Notes: generated by a model from the letters alone, not told the origin. A stretch of 64,000 nt of DNA from Pseudobacteroides cellulosolvens ATCC 35603 = DSM 2933 (GCF_001262605.1 NZ_LGTC01000001.1:3113001-3177000); one strand, 5' to 3'; positions 9,028 to 18,984 are shown, counted from the stretch's first letter. Numbers and translations: made by a program.

Positions 9028-9843
9028 TTAATCAGAAAGCAACGGTGAATACATCATTATCGCATTGTTTTCTGTAATAAACTCATCATCCATCAAAATT
9101 CCGCTTTCATTATAAATCCTTCTATAAATGGTATTGTGCCTTATATATCCGCCCCAATATGTACTTTTTATACTATGATCCTTCTCGTATACTTCATAAG
9201 AAATGTTTTGCGGCTTTTCAGTCCTCCACTCTGCGTGGAGGAACTCATCGTCAATATTTAATTTCAGTTGATAGTCGGCATCTGTTTCATTAAGAATCTG
9301 AAGATCGATATAATTGTACACGCAGGTTGCACCACTGCCAAATGGCTGTGTTCTACCTGTATCAGGAAAAATATCATGGCTGTGTCTGTATCTCTGAATT
9401 ACAGTAAGTGGCGTATGTAAGGTTATCCAATATATTATGTTGGATAACTGGCATAGGCCTCCTCCAGTACCTTCTCCAAAACTTCCATCAGGATTTAGTA
9501 TAAGGCCTTTCAAATAGCCTTTTCTAGCAGACGGCTTCCCTATAAGTTTCCAAAAAGAAAATATCTGGCCTCTTTTTATAATTAATCCATCTATTCTTTT
9601 TGAAGCTATTCTAAGATTAATAACCTTATTATATTGCAAGCTTATATCCACACCGGAAAGCTTTCTTATCAAAAGTGTTTTATGCCCAAAGGCCCTATAT
9701 GCCAAGCTGCTATATGAAAAGGAATTTGCAAACTTGTTTCCCCCTAAATACCATTGGCAGGATCTAAGAAATATATAATACCTCTTACCTAGATAAATCC
9801 TAAGTTTCAGCCTTTTTTTAGGCTCCTCATATATAGATCTCAT
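9028..9843 (-). CDS. VanW family protein
   Basis: About 271 residues. The conserved block GEGTGGGLCQLSNIIYWITL and the following RHSHDIFPDTGRTQPFGSGA identify a VanW-like protein. VanW appears in some vancomycin-resistance clusters, but the family is widespread in Firmicutes without vancomycin genes, as here, and has no proven biochemical role. GGAGATGG points to the ATG at 9843; upstream in-frame starts are a TTG or lie on top of that site. No signal peptide is obvious. Confidence 0.8.
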   Translation of the reverse strand: MRSIYEEPKKRLKLRIYLGKRYYIFLRSCQWYLGGNKFANSFSYSSLAYRAFGHKTLLIRKLSGVDISLQYNKVINLRIASKRIDGLIIKRGQIFSFWKLIGKPSARKGYLKGLILNPDGSFGEGTGGGLCQLSNIIYWITLHTPLTVIQRYRHSHDIFPDTGRTQPFGSGATCVYNYIDLQILNETDADYQLKLNIDDEFLHAEWRTEKPQNISYEVYEKDHSIKSTYWGGYIRHNTIYRRIYNESGILMDDEFITENNAIMMYSPLLSD

Positions 9844-9968
9844 ATTTACCATCTCCAAGTATCTATATTAAAGGCGTTAATAGTCTCTTTTCTATTATAA
9901 TAGATTTGGGGGAGCAATAAGTTACATATTAGTTAAGAAATGATTAACAATTGTTTCCTAGACATAAA

Positions 9969-10007
9969 AAAATTTTACTGCATGTTGTAATTTTGCAGTA
10001 AAATTTT
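9969..10007 (-). terminator. intrinsic terminator of the transketolase operon
   Basis: Perfect 14-bp inverted repeat (AAAATTTTACTGCA at 9969-9982 and its complement at 9994-10007) with an 11-base loop, followed on the minus strand by a T-run. It lies about 40 bases after the transketolase C-subunit stop. Confidence 0.8.
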
Positions 10008-10044
10008 CTAAAGATAAATGCTTTTTAATATTAATGTACTAAGA

Positions 10045-10992
10045 TTATTTCTTTTTAGAACCAAGCAGTTCTTTTGCACCTGAAACTATAGCCTCTTTAG
10101 TAAGACCGTATTTCTCAAGCAATGCATCAGGTTTACCGGATTTACCGAACTTGTCGTTAACTCCTATCCTCTTCATAGCTACAGGACAGTTTTCTACCAC
10201 AACCTCAGCAACAGCACTGCCAAGACCGCCGATAATGCTGTGCTCTTCAACAGTAAGTATAGCTCCAGTTTCCTTTGCTGCCTTTACTATTATATCTCTG
10301 TCAATTGGTTTTATGGTATGGATGTTTATAACTCTAGCCTTGATTCCTTCGTTTTCCAAAAGTTTGCTTGCTTCCAATGAAAGATGAACCATATAACCTG
10401 TGCTTATTATGGTTAAATCATTTCCACTGGCTATTTCAATACCCTTGCCCAATTCAAACTTATAATCGTTCTCGTCGAAAATTACAGGACAAGCAAGCCT
10501 TCCCAATCTCAGATAAAACGGTCCTTTGGTTTCTATTGCAGCCTTTACTGCAGCTCTTGTCTCTACAGCATCTGCAGGACTTATAACAGTCATATTGGGT
10601 AGAGCCCTCATAAGAGCAATATCCTCTATGGTTTGGTGGGACGCACCGTCTTCACCTACTGTAATACCCGCATGTGTAGCACCTATTTTAACATTCAGTG
10701 CAGGGTAGCATATTGAGTTTCTAACCTGCTCAAATGCCCTGCCTGAAGCAAACATTGCAAAAGTGCTGGCAAAAACAGTTTTATTGCAGGTAGATATACC
10801 TGCTGCTGTAGCCATCATATTGCCTTCTGCAATACCCATATTTATAAATCTTTCAGGATATTTATTTTTAAACAAATCAGTTTTAGTTGATTTTGATAAA
10901 TCCGCATCCAAAACTACTATTTTGGAATCACCGCCAAATTCTAACAACGCACTTCCATACGCTTCTCTTGTAGCTATCTTCTTATTCTCCAT
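10045..10992 (-). CDS. transketolase, C-terminal subunit
   Basis: 315 residues covering the pyrimidine-binding and C-terminal domains of a transketolase made as two polypeptides, as is common in Clostridia and Archaea. Motifs include FINMGIAEGNM (the catalytic glutamate that activates thiamine diphosphate) and GEDGASHQTIEDIALMR. It acts in the cytoplasm, moving two-carbon units in the non-oxidative pentose phosphate pathway. It starts two bases after the stop of the N-subunit gene, so the two are co-translated. A terminator follows. Confidence 0.9.
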   Translation of the reverse strand: MENKKIATREAYGSALLEFGGDSKIVVLDADLSKSTKTDLFKNKYPERFINMGIAEGNMMATAAGISTCNKTVFASTFAMFASGRAFEQVRNSICYPALNVKIGATHAGITVGEDGASHQTIEDIALMRALPNMTVISPADAVETRAAVKAAIETKGPFYLRLGRLACPVIFDENDYKFELGKGIEIASGNDLTIISTGYMVHLSLEASKLLENEGIKARVINIHTIKPIDRDIIVKAAKETGAILTVEEHSIIGGLGSAVAEVVVENCPVAMKRIGVNDKFGKSGKPDALLEKYGLTKEAIVSGAKELLGSKKK

Positions 10993-10994
10993 GG

Positions 10995-11840
10995 TTATTC
11001 CACCTCCAATTTAGCCAAAAACTCATCCAGCTCTGCTATTGCCGCATCTCTTTGCTCTTTATTTGGAGCTGTGCCATGCCATCCTGCTTTATTTTCCATA
11101 AAGGATACGCCTTTACCTTTTACTGTTTCAGCAACCACCATAACCGGTTGGCCTTTTGTCTTTTTAGCTTCATCAATTGCATGGATAATCTGCTCATAAT
11201 CATGGCCGTCTATTGCAATCACTTTGAAGCCAAAAGCTTCGAACTTATCCTTAACTGGTTCAGGTGAAAGAACATCGGTAATTTTACCATCTATTTGGAG
11301 ACCATTGTGATCAAGGAAAACAGTAAGGTTATCCAGCTTGTAATGTGCTGCACACATAAGTGCTTCCCATACTTGGCCTTCCTGAATCTCACCGTCTCCT
11401 AAAATCGAATAAACTCTATAATCTTTTCCATCAAGCTTGCCTGCTAAAGCCATTCCAACTGCAGCTGATATTCCCTGCCCTAATGAACCGGTTGACATAT
11501 CAACTCCAGGCACAGACTTCATACTTGGATGTCCCTCAAGATAGCTATCTACTTTTCTAAAGGTATGTAAATCTTCTCTCGGAAAAAATCCTTTTTGTGC
11601 CAGAGCACCATACAATGCCGGCGAACAATGGCCCTTTGACAAAACAAAACGGTCCCTGTCCTCCCATTGAGGATTCTTGGGATCAACCCTCATTTCGTTA
11701 AAATAAAGTACTGACATAATATCAGCACAAGACATAGATCCTCCAGGATGTCCTGAGGATGCACTGTAAACCTGCTCAATAATATCCTTGCGGATTATTG
11801 TAGCGTAACGTTTTAATTCTTTAATCTTCTTGCTATCCAT
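10995..11840 (-). CDS. transketolase, N-terminal subunit
   Basis: 281 residues forming the thiamine-diphosphate pyrophosphate-binding half. Visible motifs: GHPGGSMSCADI, DRFVLSKGHCSPALY, and GDGEIQEGQVWEA with a distal DHNGLQ, the GDG...N metal/ThDP site. AAGGAG is upstream; either GTG 11843 or ATG 11840 is possible, and I prefer the ATG by spacing. It pairs with the downstream C-subunit to form the functional enzyme. Confidence 0.9.
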   Translation of the reverse strand: MDSKKIKELKRYATIIRKDIIEQVYSASSGHPGGSMSCADIMSVLYFNEMRVDPKNPQWEDRDRFVLSKGHCSPALYGALAQKGFFPREDLHTFRKVDSYLEGHPSMKSVPGVDMSTGSLGQGISAAVGMALAGKLDGKDYRVYSILGDGEIQEGQVWEALMCAAHYKLDNLTVFLDHNGLQIDGKITDVLSPEPVKDKFEAFGFKVIAIDGHDYEQIIHAIDEAKKTKGQPVMVVAETVKGKGVSFMENKAGWHGTAPNKEQRDAAIAELDEFLAKLEVE

Positions 11841-11970
11841 CACTACAACTCCTTATATTAGAATAAAAATCAGAAATAAGCTTATAAATAAATCATCATT
11901 AAAAAGTATACTATAGCAAAAGTAATTAGTCCAGAGTAATAATGGCTAATGATTAAAATATTACCTCCAA

Positions 11971-12891
11971 TTATTTGCCTTCATAGGTCTTAAATCCTTC
12001 ACCTAAAACCTCTCTGATGTCAGTAAGAATTATAAATGAATTACCGTCTATTTCCATGACCATTTCCTTTAGCTGTTGAAGCTGACCTCTATGTAGAATA
12101 CACAACAGTACATTCTTTTCCTTTCCGGTATACATCCCTACACCCTTTAGTGCCGTTACCCCTCTATCCATGATATCCATTATACTTAAAGCAATTTCAT
12201 CAGATTTATCGGATATAATTAGAACAGATTTTGCAAAATTAACTCCTTCCAGGACCGCATCAATTACTTTGGAGGATATATAAAGTGTTATTATAGCATA
12301 CATTCCCAGGTGAAAACTATTAAATGCAATGGTAGCACATATGATTATAGCTGTATCGATAATCAATATAAGCTGCCCCATAGTGAGGTTGGATATAAAA
12401 TGGTTTGCTATTCTTGCCGCAAGGTCGCTTCCCCCTGTAGTAGCACCAGCCTTGAAAACCATCCCCAAGCCAAGCCCCATCAAAAAGCCACCGAATATGC
12501 TGTACAAAAACAGGTCTGGAACCGATGGAGTAGGCTCAAGTTTAACCAAGTAATTCTCCACAAAATACTTTGTATAAGGCTCCAGGAAATCAATGAAAAC
12601 AGAGAGGAGTATTGTGCTGAAAAGTGTTCTTAAAATGAACTTTCTGCCTATAAATTTAATCCCCAAAATAAATAACGGGATATTTAAAATCAGCATAATA
12701 GCTCCTACCGGAAGCTTCTGATAGCTTAAATAATATATGACTGTGGCTATACCACTAACTCCTCCGGGAGCAATCTTATAGGGTACCATAAACACGTTTA
12801 TTGAAGCTGCCGTAATAAACGAACCCACAACAACCAAAAAGCTGTTTCTCCAAAAATCATTGTTTTTCATATTTGATAATAGTTTTTTCAT
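11971..12891 (-). CDS. YitT family membrane protein
   Basis: 306 residues with five or six membrane segments (starting about 14-34) followed by a cytoplasmic C-terminal domain (about 225-300) that ends NSFIILTDIREVLGEGFK. That layout is the YitT family (DUF161 membrane part plus DUF2179 domain). The glycine-rich loop GLGLGMVFKAGATTGGSDLAAR is also typical. The transported substrate is not known. It is a single gene, divergent from the GT4-CsaB gene. Confidence 0.85.
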   Translation of the reverse strand: MKKLLSNMKNNDFWRNSFLVVVGSFITAASINVFMVPYKIAPGGVSGIATVIYYLSYQKLPVGAIMLILNIPLFILGIKFIGRKFILRTLFSTILLSVFIDFLEPYTKYFVENYLVKLEPTPSVPDLFLYSIFGGFLMGLGLGMVFKAGATTGGSDLAARIANHFISNLTMGQLILIIDTAIIICATIAFNSFHLGMYAIITLYISSKVIDAVLEGVNFAKSVLIISDKSDEIALSIMDIMDRGVTALKGVGMYTGKEKNVLLCILHRGQLQQLKEMVMEIDGNSFIILTDIREVLGEGFKTYEGK

Positions 12892-13023
12892 AATTCAGCA
12901 CCCATGTTTCATATATACATTTTTATACACATCTATATATATTTATATTCCTGATTCAATCTTATTATTTTCCAGATGCCAAAAAATGATACACTAATAA
13001 TACTTTTTACCTGCAAAGAGTTG

Positions 13024-13051
13024 TTGCTATTTTAATATGGTATGCTATAAT
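13024..13051 (+). promoter_or_regulatory. sigma-A-type promoter for GT4-CsaB and TagA
   Basis: TTGCTA (13024-13029), a 16-base spacer and a perfect TATAAT (13046-13051), 38 bases before the GT4-CsaB start codon. GGAG lies just before that ATG. Confidence 0.6.
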
Positions 13052-13089
13052 ATACACGGGTTTTAACTCAATGAACGGAGAGATAAAAT

Positions 13090-15309
13090 ATGAAAGTTCT
13101 TCATTTAATAGGCGGCGGGGATGTTGGTGGAGCAAAAACCCATGTTCTCTCGCTTGTAAAAGAATTGAGCAAACACATAGATGTAAAGCTGATAAGCTTT
13201 AGAAAAGGTGTATTTGCTGAAGACGCCAAAGCTATGGGTATAGATGTAGAAGTTATTCAATCCGGCAATATATTAAAGGATATAAGGAGAGTTATCTCAA
13301 TTGTACGGAATGAAAATTTTATAATGACCCACTCCCATGGGGCAAAAGCAAACATGATAGCGGTGATTGTAAGTCGCTATACAAATGTTCCTACAGTTAC
13401 TACAGTTCATAGTGATTATAGGCTTGATTACCTTCAGAGCTTCGTAAAAAGGGTTACATTCGGTATTATAAACACAATTGCACTAAGGTTTATAGACTAC
13501 TATGTGGCTGTCTCCAGGAATTTCAAGGACATGCTGGTAAGCAGGAAATTTTTAGCCAACAAGATATTTACTGTTTATAATGGAATAGATTTTGATGATA
13601 ATATAGGTACTTATAATAAAAACGAATTTGCAAGGAAATACAATATCACCATTAATGAAAGTGATATTCTTATAGGTATTTTGGTGAGATTAACTCCTGT
13701 AAAAGGGCTTAATGTATTCATAAATGCCGCCAAGGAGGTTGTAAAAAAGAATCCTAATGTTAAATTTCTAATTGGCGGTGAAGGAGAAGAACGAAAATCT
13801 CTTGAATCAAAAGTAAACTCGCTGGGATTATCTGACAATGTACTTTTTTTAGGCTTTGTCAATAACTCATACGAGTTTATGAACAGCATTGATATAAATG
13901 TTTTGACATCCATAAGCGAAAGCTTCCCATACTCAATCCTTGAAGGAACCAGAATAAAGAGAGCCACCGTAAGCAGCAATGTTGGGGGTCTGCCGGATCT
14001 TATTGATCATGGTGTAAACGGATTTCTTTTTAATCCTGGAGATCACATAAAGCTATCGGAGTATTTGCTAAAGCTTGTCAATGATAAAAACCTAAGGGAA
14101 GAAATGGGGAACAGGATTTATTTAAAAGCAAGTGAAAAATTTTCACTTAAAAATATGTGTAAGACTCAGTTGGATATCTATGAATCTGTGCTTAAAGCCA
14201 AGGGGGAATCAAGTCATTCCCATCCTGACGTAATAATTTCAGGGTACTATGGTTTTAAAAACATAGGGGATGACGCCATGCTTATGGCCATTACACAAAA
14301 TTTGCTTCAACAAAAAGAAGACGCTAAAATTATGGTATTGTCCAGAGAGCCGCATGAGACAACAGGCCTGTATAATGTCGACTCAATGTTTCGGTTCAAT
14401 CTCTTAAGAATACTTAGGTCAATGAAACCAGGGAAATTATTTATAAACGGCGGGGGTAATCTTATTCAGGATAACACCAGTACAAGATCCCTTATGTATT
14501 ACCTTTTTATGATCTGGATGGCAAAGAAAAGACATATGAAGGTTATGCTGTATGCAAACGGCATTGGCCCAATAAACAGGAAAATAAACAGAAGAATCAC
14601 CAGATATGTATTAAATAAAACAGATGTAATAACATTAAGAGAAAATTCCCCTTCAAAGCAGGAAATTGACAATTTACTTATTACCTCACCAAAAGTTATA
14701 ATAACTGCTGATCCTGCTACCACTATACAACCTTCTACCACAGAGCATATAGATAAAATTCTTTCTAATGAAGGTATTGAATCAACAGGCCCATATATAG
14801 GCTTTTCCATCAGAAAATGGCATGGTTTGGGGAAATATGAGCGTGTTGTAGCAGATACCGCAGATTATATATCAAAAACACACGGCTTAAAGCCTGTTTT
14901 TATACCCATGCATTACCCTTCAGACCTTGCCATATGCGAAAGAATTGTCTCTAAGATGAGCGGTGATGCTTATATTATAAAAAATAAATACTCGGTTCCT
15001 GAAACAATAGGAATAATAAGCAGGATGGATATCCTTGTAGGAATGCGGCTTCATGCACTTATTTTTGCTGCCTGCCAGGGTATTCCGGTAGTGGGCTTGG
15101 TATATGAACCGAAGGTGGAAGGCTTCCTGAAGTCAATAAATCAGCCTTCTGCAGGACATGTTAAGGATCTTGACTATGAAAACCTTAAGGGAATAATTGA
15201 AAATGTGCTTAAAGACAAGTCAAAAATCAGCAAACAGTTGATTGGTGTTTCAGAATCCCTTAAGCAAAAGGCAATAGAAAATGCCAAAATAGCAATAGAT
15301 CTATTATAA
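13090..15309 (+). CDS. csaB: GT4 glycosyltransferase fused to CsaB polysaccharide pyruvyl transferase
   Basis: 739 residues with two complete enzyme halves. Residues 1-370 are a GT4 (GT-B fold) transferase: GGGDVGGAKTHVLSLVKELS at the start, GILVRLTPVKGL and the SESFPYSILEGTRIKRATVS donor-binding region. After a short serine/histidine linker, residues 377-739 are CsaB: SGYYGFKNIGDDAML, NGGGNLIQD, and near the end GMRLHALIFAACQGIPVVGL. CsaB adds pyruvate ketals to secondary cell-wall polymer, the ligand of SLH domains. The two are usually separate proteins. TagA follows 51 bases downstream, so the operon probably builds and modifies a wall polymer. A purine-rich AAGGGGGA lies at the domain junction. 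Confidence 0.85.
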   Translation: MKVLHLIGGGDVGGAKTHVLSLVKELSKHIDVKLISFRKGVFAEDAKAMGIDVEVIQSGNILKDIRRVISIVRNENFIMTHSHGAKANMIAVIVSRYTNVPTVTTVHSDYRLDYLQSFVKRVTFGIINTIALRFIDYYVAVSRNFKDMLVSRKFLANKIFTVYNGIDFDDNIGTYNKNEFARKYNITINESDILIGILVRLTPVKGLNVFINAAKEVVKKNPNVKFLIGGEGEERKSLESKVNSLGLSDNVLFLGFVNNSYEFMNSIDINVLTSISESFPYSILEGTRIKRATVSSNVGGLPDLIDHGVNGFLFNPGDHIKLSEYLLKLVNDKNLREEMGNRIYLKASEKFSLKNMCKTQLDIYESVLKAKGESSHSHPDVIISGYYGFKNIGDDAMLMAITQNLLQQKEDAKIMVLSREPHETTGLYNVDSMFRFNLLRILRSMKPGKLFINGGGNLIQDNTSTRSLMYYLFMIWMAKKRHMKVMLYANGIGPINRKINRRITRYVLNKTDVITLRENSPSKQEIDNLLITSPKVIITADPATTIQPSTTEHIDKILSNEGIESTGPYIGFSIRKWHGLGKYERVVADTADYISKTHGLKPVFIPMHYPSDLAICERIVSKMSGDAYIIKNKYSVPETIGIISRMDILVGMRLHALIFAACQGIPVVGLVYEPKVEGFLKSINQPSAGHVKDLDYENLKGIIENVLKDKSKISKQLIGVSESLKQKAIENAKIAIDLL

Positions 15310-15360
15310 TCAATAAGCAATGATAGAAGAATGAATTTATATATAGGAGTAAGATTTTTT

Positions 15361-16095
15361 ATGAGAAATACTGTTGATATATTAGGTGTGCCCGTTGATA
15401 AACTTAATATGAGAGAGGCCGTTAACACTGTAACAGCATTTTTATCCAAAGATAAACTTCATGCTGTATATACACCCAATGCAGAAATCATGATGGAAGC
15501 CCAAAGAAACCCATATCTTAAAGATATACTTTGCCAATCCGATTTGCTTGTTGCAGATGGTGCCGGTGTAGTAATGGCATCAAAAATATTAGGCCTCGGA
15601 CTTCCTGAGAGAGTTGCAGGCTTTGATCTTATAAAGAATCTGTTTGCTGAAACAGATAATACCCCTATGAGGTTCTTCCTATTCGGAGGCAAACCAGGTA
15701 TAGCGGAACAAGCAAAGAAGAATTTGTTGGAAAACTACAAAAATATAGAAGTAGTGGGTGTAAGAAACGGTTACTTTAACAGTTCCGATGAAAAAGAAAT
15801 TATTGAAGAAATTAATACATCCAAGGCAGATATTCTTCTTGTAGCCCTCGGTGCACCAAGACAGGAAATATGGATTCATGAGCACAAGAACCTTCTTAAT
15901 GTTAAGGTCTGCATAGGTGTCGGAGGCAGTTTTGACATTCTTTCAGGCAATGCGAAAAGGGCACCCGAATTCTTTCAGAAACATCACTTGGAATGGTTTT
16001 ACAGACTATGTAAGGAACCATGGCGATATAAGAGAATGCTGGATTTGCCCAGATTTATTATTAAAGTAACAAAGGTACGCCTATTTAACGCATGA
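15361..16095 (+). CDS. tagA: TagA/WecG/CpsF-family glycosyltransferase
   Basis: 244 residues of GT26. It begins VDILGVPVDKLNMREAVNTV and contains YTPNAEIMMEAQRNP and VALGAPRQEIWI, all hallmarks of TagA/WecG, which adds N-acetylmannosaminuronate or N-acetylmannosamine to undecaprenyl-PP-GlcNAc, the second step of teichoic-acid-like linkage unit synthesis. I take the ATG at 15361 because the family begins right at this motif and AGGAG lies upstream, though 11 bases away; an in-frame ATG at 15331 is possible. It is the second gene after GT4-CsaB. Confidence 0.85.
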   Translation: MRNTVDILGVPVDKLNMREAVNTVTAFLSKDKLHAVYTPNAEIMMEAQRNPYLKDILCQSDLLVADGAGVVMASKILGLGLPERVAGFDLIKNLFAETDNTPMRFFLFGGKPGIAEQAKKNLLENYKNIEVVGVRNGYFNSSDEKEIIEEINTSKADILLVALGAPRQEIWIHEHKNLLNVKVCIGVGGSFDILSGNAKRAPEFFQKHHLEWFYRLCKEPWRYKRMLDLPRFIIKVTKVRLFNA

Positions 16096-16140
16096 ATGAA
16101 AATTTGAGGTGAAGCATACACCATAATTCCTTGGTCATAA

Positions 16141-16190
16141 AAAACAGTTGCTAAATTAAAAGTTTTGACTTTTTATTTAGCAACTGTTTT
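16141..16190. terminator. bidirectional intrinsic terminator
   Basis: Perfect 16-bp inverted repeat (AAAACAGTTGCTAAAT and complement) with an 18-base loop and A/T flanks on both sides, between the convergent tagA and J-like genes. Confidence 0.75.
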
Positions 16191-16225
16191 TGACTTTAGA
16201 AATATTAACAAGGATATCCACGCTC

Positions 16226-16480
16226 TTACATATCCATCATTTTTTTCTTCATGTCCTCATAAACAAATTTATACATTTTAAACAATTCATTTGCTGCTGG
16301 GTCTTGGGTATTTACATCTGGGTGGTATTTTTCCATGATACCCTTCCAACCCACTTTTAATATTTCTTCTCTCATGCCCCTAGCTCTGTCAAGAGCACCA
16401 GTTTTTTCGTTCAATTTAACTAACTGATCCCTAAGCTTAGTAAGCTTTTCAAGCATCAAATTTAATTCTTCATTTCCCAT
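16226..16480 (-). CDS. small J-domain-like (HPD) protein
   Basis: 84 residues: an N-terminal amphipathic helix (about 3-25, ELNLMLEKLTKLRDQLVKLN), then KYHPDVN and a final helix DPAANELFKMYKFVYEDMKK. The HPD tripeptide plus the following helix match helices II-III of a DnaJ J domain, the part that stimulates Hsp70 ATPase, but the usual first J helix (Y-x-x-L) and all other DnaJ domains are absent. GGGGAG is well placed. It may be a minimal DnaK co-chaperone; this is inference from the motif. Confidence 0.6.
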   Translation of the reverse strand: MGNEELNLMLEKLTKLRDQLVKLNEKTGALDRARGMREEILKVGWKGIMEKYHPDVNTQDPAANELFKMYKFVYEDMKKKMMDM

Positions 16481-17099
16481 ATTATAACTCCCCTATTCTC
16501 ATTACTTCTTTATGTGTTTAATAACACTCTTTATCTAGATAGCAATCCACACCAAATAATAATCAAATTTACAATCAATTAAGTACATACTTATGTAATT
16601 CTATCATTTCTCTGTATAAAGCTTCTTCTCATGATTCACCTCCAGACTTAGAGAATAGACTTAATACAGGCCCCAATATGGAGTTAGTAATAATTATTCC
16701 ACATTTATTTGATTTATACACATTCTGCTTTAATGTCTACGAATCAAAAATGCAAAATAAATATATCTAATTCCAAGAAAATTTATATGAATTGAATAGA
16801 TATGAATACAGTTAGTTATTACTGCAGCAAACTATTCAAACATTTTTAATTTAAAAGTGAATAATAACACCTTCAATTTAATTGTGGAATAATTGAAATA
16901 AAGAAATCACGAAACTACTTGAGATACTGCATTAAGAAAGGAATCAACTACTACTTATTCTTACTTCAATATAACTTATAAAACAATGTAGGACTTATTA
17001 ATAATTTAATATGATATTAACAAAAACAAAATAAAATAAAATTTACCTTTATTAATTTATATTTTACCACAGGTTTTCGTTTTTGTGAATATAATTTTA
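16481..17099. other. 619-base AT-rich stretch with no convincing gene
   Basis: No ORF of useful length on either strand. On the minus strand a strong GGAGGTGAATC-ATG (ATG at 16632) opens a frame of only 13 codons, while an offset frame over the same bases reads EEALYREMIELHKYVLN. This could be the end of a frameshifted small gene, but I cannot assign it. The rest is low-complexity A/T. Confidence 0.4.
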
Positions 17100-18950
17100 C
17101 TATTTTCCCGGAATGCTTTTACCGGTATACAATGATATATTGTCTGCACTAAGTTCATATACATAATTCATGGTTAAAATTTTCTTATCCCTTATTCTTA
17201 GTGCCATAGAACTATTTATAAACCCTTTTTTGCACGCTTTGATATATGCTTCAAGGGTATTGGATGCTTCTCCATTCATAGCAAGAAGTATTTCCGATGC
17301 CTTGTCGACAGTTAGTCCATTATCAGTTAAGTAAGGCCTCAAACGTCCATCAAACTCAAGTGAATATTTTTCCGGTGAAAGCCTTGCAACGCCATTAAGA
17401 AGCAGCACTGCAAACTCTTTTTGAGTTGCCTCCTTATCAAGCTTATAGTCATTATTATTTCCGGCAGATATGATTCCTAACGTATTCAGTTGTCTGATGG
17501 ATGGATAAGCCCAGCTTTCCACATTAGGATTCTTAGCTGTTATATTGGGAAGATATATCCCCAGCTTTATCATCAACTCCTTCAGCTCACTAACTGTGCT
17601 GACTTTTGACCCTTTATTTATAAAATCCCTTGGTCTTTGGTTTTTCATAATTGAGTAAACAGCAGCGACTCCTGCCGATTCCCCTGCTTGCATGCCGGTA
17701 CTGTAGCCTGCTGTGCTGCTTGAAACAATTGAAGAATATGATATCTTATCCCCCACCATATATAAATTGTCAATATCTATTGGTATCAAGCACCCTAGAG
17801 GTATAGAAAAAAGTGCCGGTTTGCCCACTACATACTTTTCTTTGATTTCCCCTGACGAATAAGCCACTAGAGGATTTGAAGCAACTGCAACCTTGTCTAT
17901 AAAATCGGTATTTTCCATGGCTTCATTAATACTTAATGTATGCTCGCCTTTAAAATGCCTGTAGTCATTTATAATAAACTTGTCTGCAGTTCTTTCATAT
18001 TTTGAGTTTTGGAAAGAAATGAGTCTGTCCTTTAAAAAATTTGCAAAGTTTTTTGCCTCAGCTACTGCCAGAACATAAGTATCCTTCAGTGCCTTCTCAT
18101 CTGAAACATCAACATCAAATGCTTCTATTCCTTGAACTATAACCTTGTGCTGGCCTTCATTATGAAATTTTACTTTACCAAGCTTAAACTTTGGATTTAA
18201 AGGCTGGTACATGGATAAGACATCCTTAAGGGTTGATAGTCTGTCATGGCTGGTAAGTGCTTCTATATCAGTCCATTTTACATTGGAGATTTCGAAATTT
18301 ATGCCTATAGGCCTGTATGTATTTTTTAAATTTACATCATCTGCACCTTTTGTGAACGGAATATTGCACTTTATAAGCAAATCACCATTCTTTGATGCAT
18401 CAATAAACCTCTTTCCAAAATAGCTCGTCTCTTTTTTGTTTACATTAAGGTTAATTCCATATAGAGTATTATTATTTAGGGCGATTGATACCAAAGCTGC
18501 ATCAAACACTATTGAAAGATCCTTCTCAGATTCAAGAAGCCTTTTCATTACTTCCTTATACTTTTTTGGTGATATCTCAGTCCCCAACTCAGTAACTATT
18601 TCATTATATATCTTACTGACCAATGCTTCGCCATGTGTACCCTTTGAAGGCTCAAAATTAAAATCAAGGGAACTGCATGGCAGTCCCCCTAGATCACTGC
18701 CTGAAGCCACAAGCAATGTTTTAGCCCCTGATCTGGCCGCTGCTAAGGAAGCCGCCAAACCCTCAGACTCTTCTCCGTAAATAATTACATCATACTTGTC
18801 CTTTTCCCTTGTAATAAAGTCCTTTGCCCAACCTATATCGCTGTCTGATGTGTTAATATCCTTCTCTTTCATAAGAGGTTTTATCGCAAACTGATATATA
18901 GACAGCATACAAACAAGAAATATGCCGATTCTTATAATCTTATCCTTCAT
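17100..18950 (-). CDS. membrane-anchored FAD-dependent oxidoreductase with C-terminal SLH-like region
   Basis: 616 residues from the ATG at 18950 (GGAGGGAG upstream). An N-terminal membrane anchor spans about 5-22. A Rossmann FAD-binding fold follows (YDVIIYGEESEGLAASLAAA, with GEESEG in place of the usual GGTPAG), then GGLPCSSLDFNF and DASKNGDLL, and a late YMVGDKISYSS...GYSTGMQAGESAG, as in the FAD_oxidored family. The last 150 residues resemble surface-layer homology segments (WAYPSIRQLNTLGIIS, then DKEATQKEFAVLL). The substrate is unknown. The extracytoplasmic location of a flavoprotein is unusual. It follows the coiled-coil gene by 34 bases. Confidence 0.7.
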   Translation of the reverse strand: MKDKIIRIGIFLVCMLSIYQFAIKPLMKEKDINTSDSDIGWAKDFITREKDKYDVIIYGEESEGLAASLAAARSGAKTLLVASGSDLGGLPCSSLDFNFEPSKGTHGEALVSKIYNEIVTELGTEISPKKYKEVMKRLLESEKDLSIVFDAALVSIALNNNTLYGINLNVNKKETSYFGKRFIDASKNGDLLIKCNIPFTKGADDVNLKNTYRPIGINFEISNVKWTDIEALTSHDRLSTLKDVLSMYQPLNPKFKLGKVKFHNEGQHKVIVQGIEAFDVDVSDEKALKDTYVLAVAEAKNFANFLKDRLISFQNSKYERTADKFIINDYRHFKGEHTLSINEAMENTDFIDKVAVASNPLVAYSSGEIKEKYVVGKPALFSIPLGCLIPIDIDNLYMVGDKISYSSIVSSSTAGYSTGMQAGESAGVAAVYSIMKNQRPRDFINKGSKVSTVSELKELMIKLGIYLPNITAKNPNVESWAYPSIRQLNTLGIISAGNNNDYKLDKEATQKEFAVLLLNGVARLSPEKYSLEFDGRLRPYLTDNGLTVDKASEILLAMNGEASNTLEAYIKACKKGFINSSMALRIRDKKILTMNYVYELSADNISLYTGKSIPGK

Positions 18951-18984
18951 ATTTCTCCCTCCAAATACAACAGGCATCAATATA

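Noticed and set aside
13090..15309. Fusion as an annotation error of two genes
   Set aside because: No stop codon or frame change occurs between the halves; I could find no in-frame start at the joint, so one protein is the direct reading. Sequencing error remains possible.
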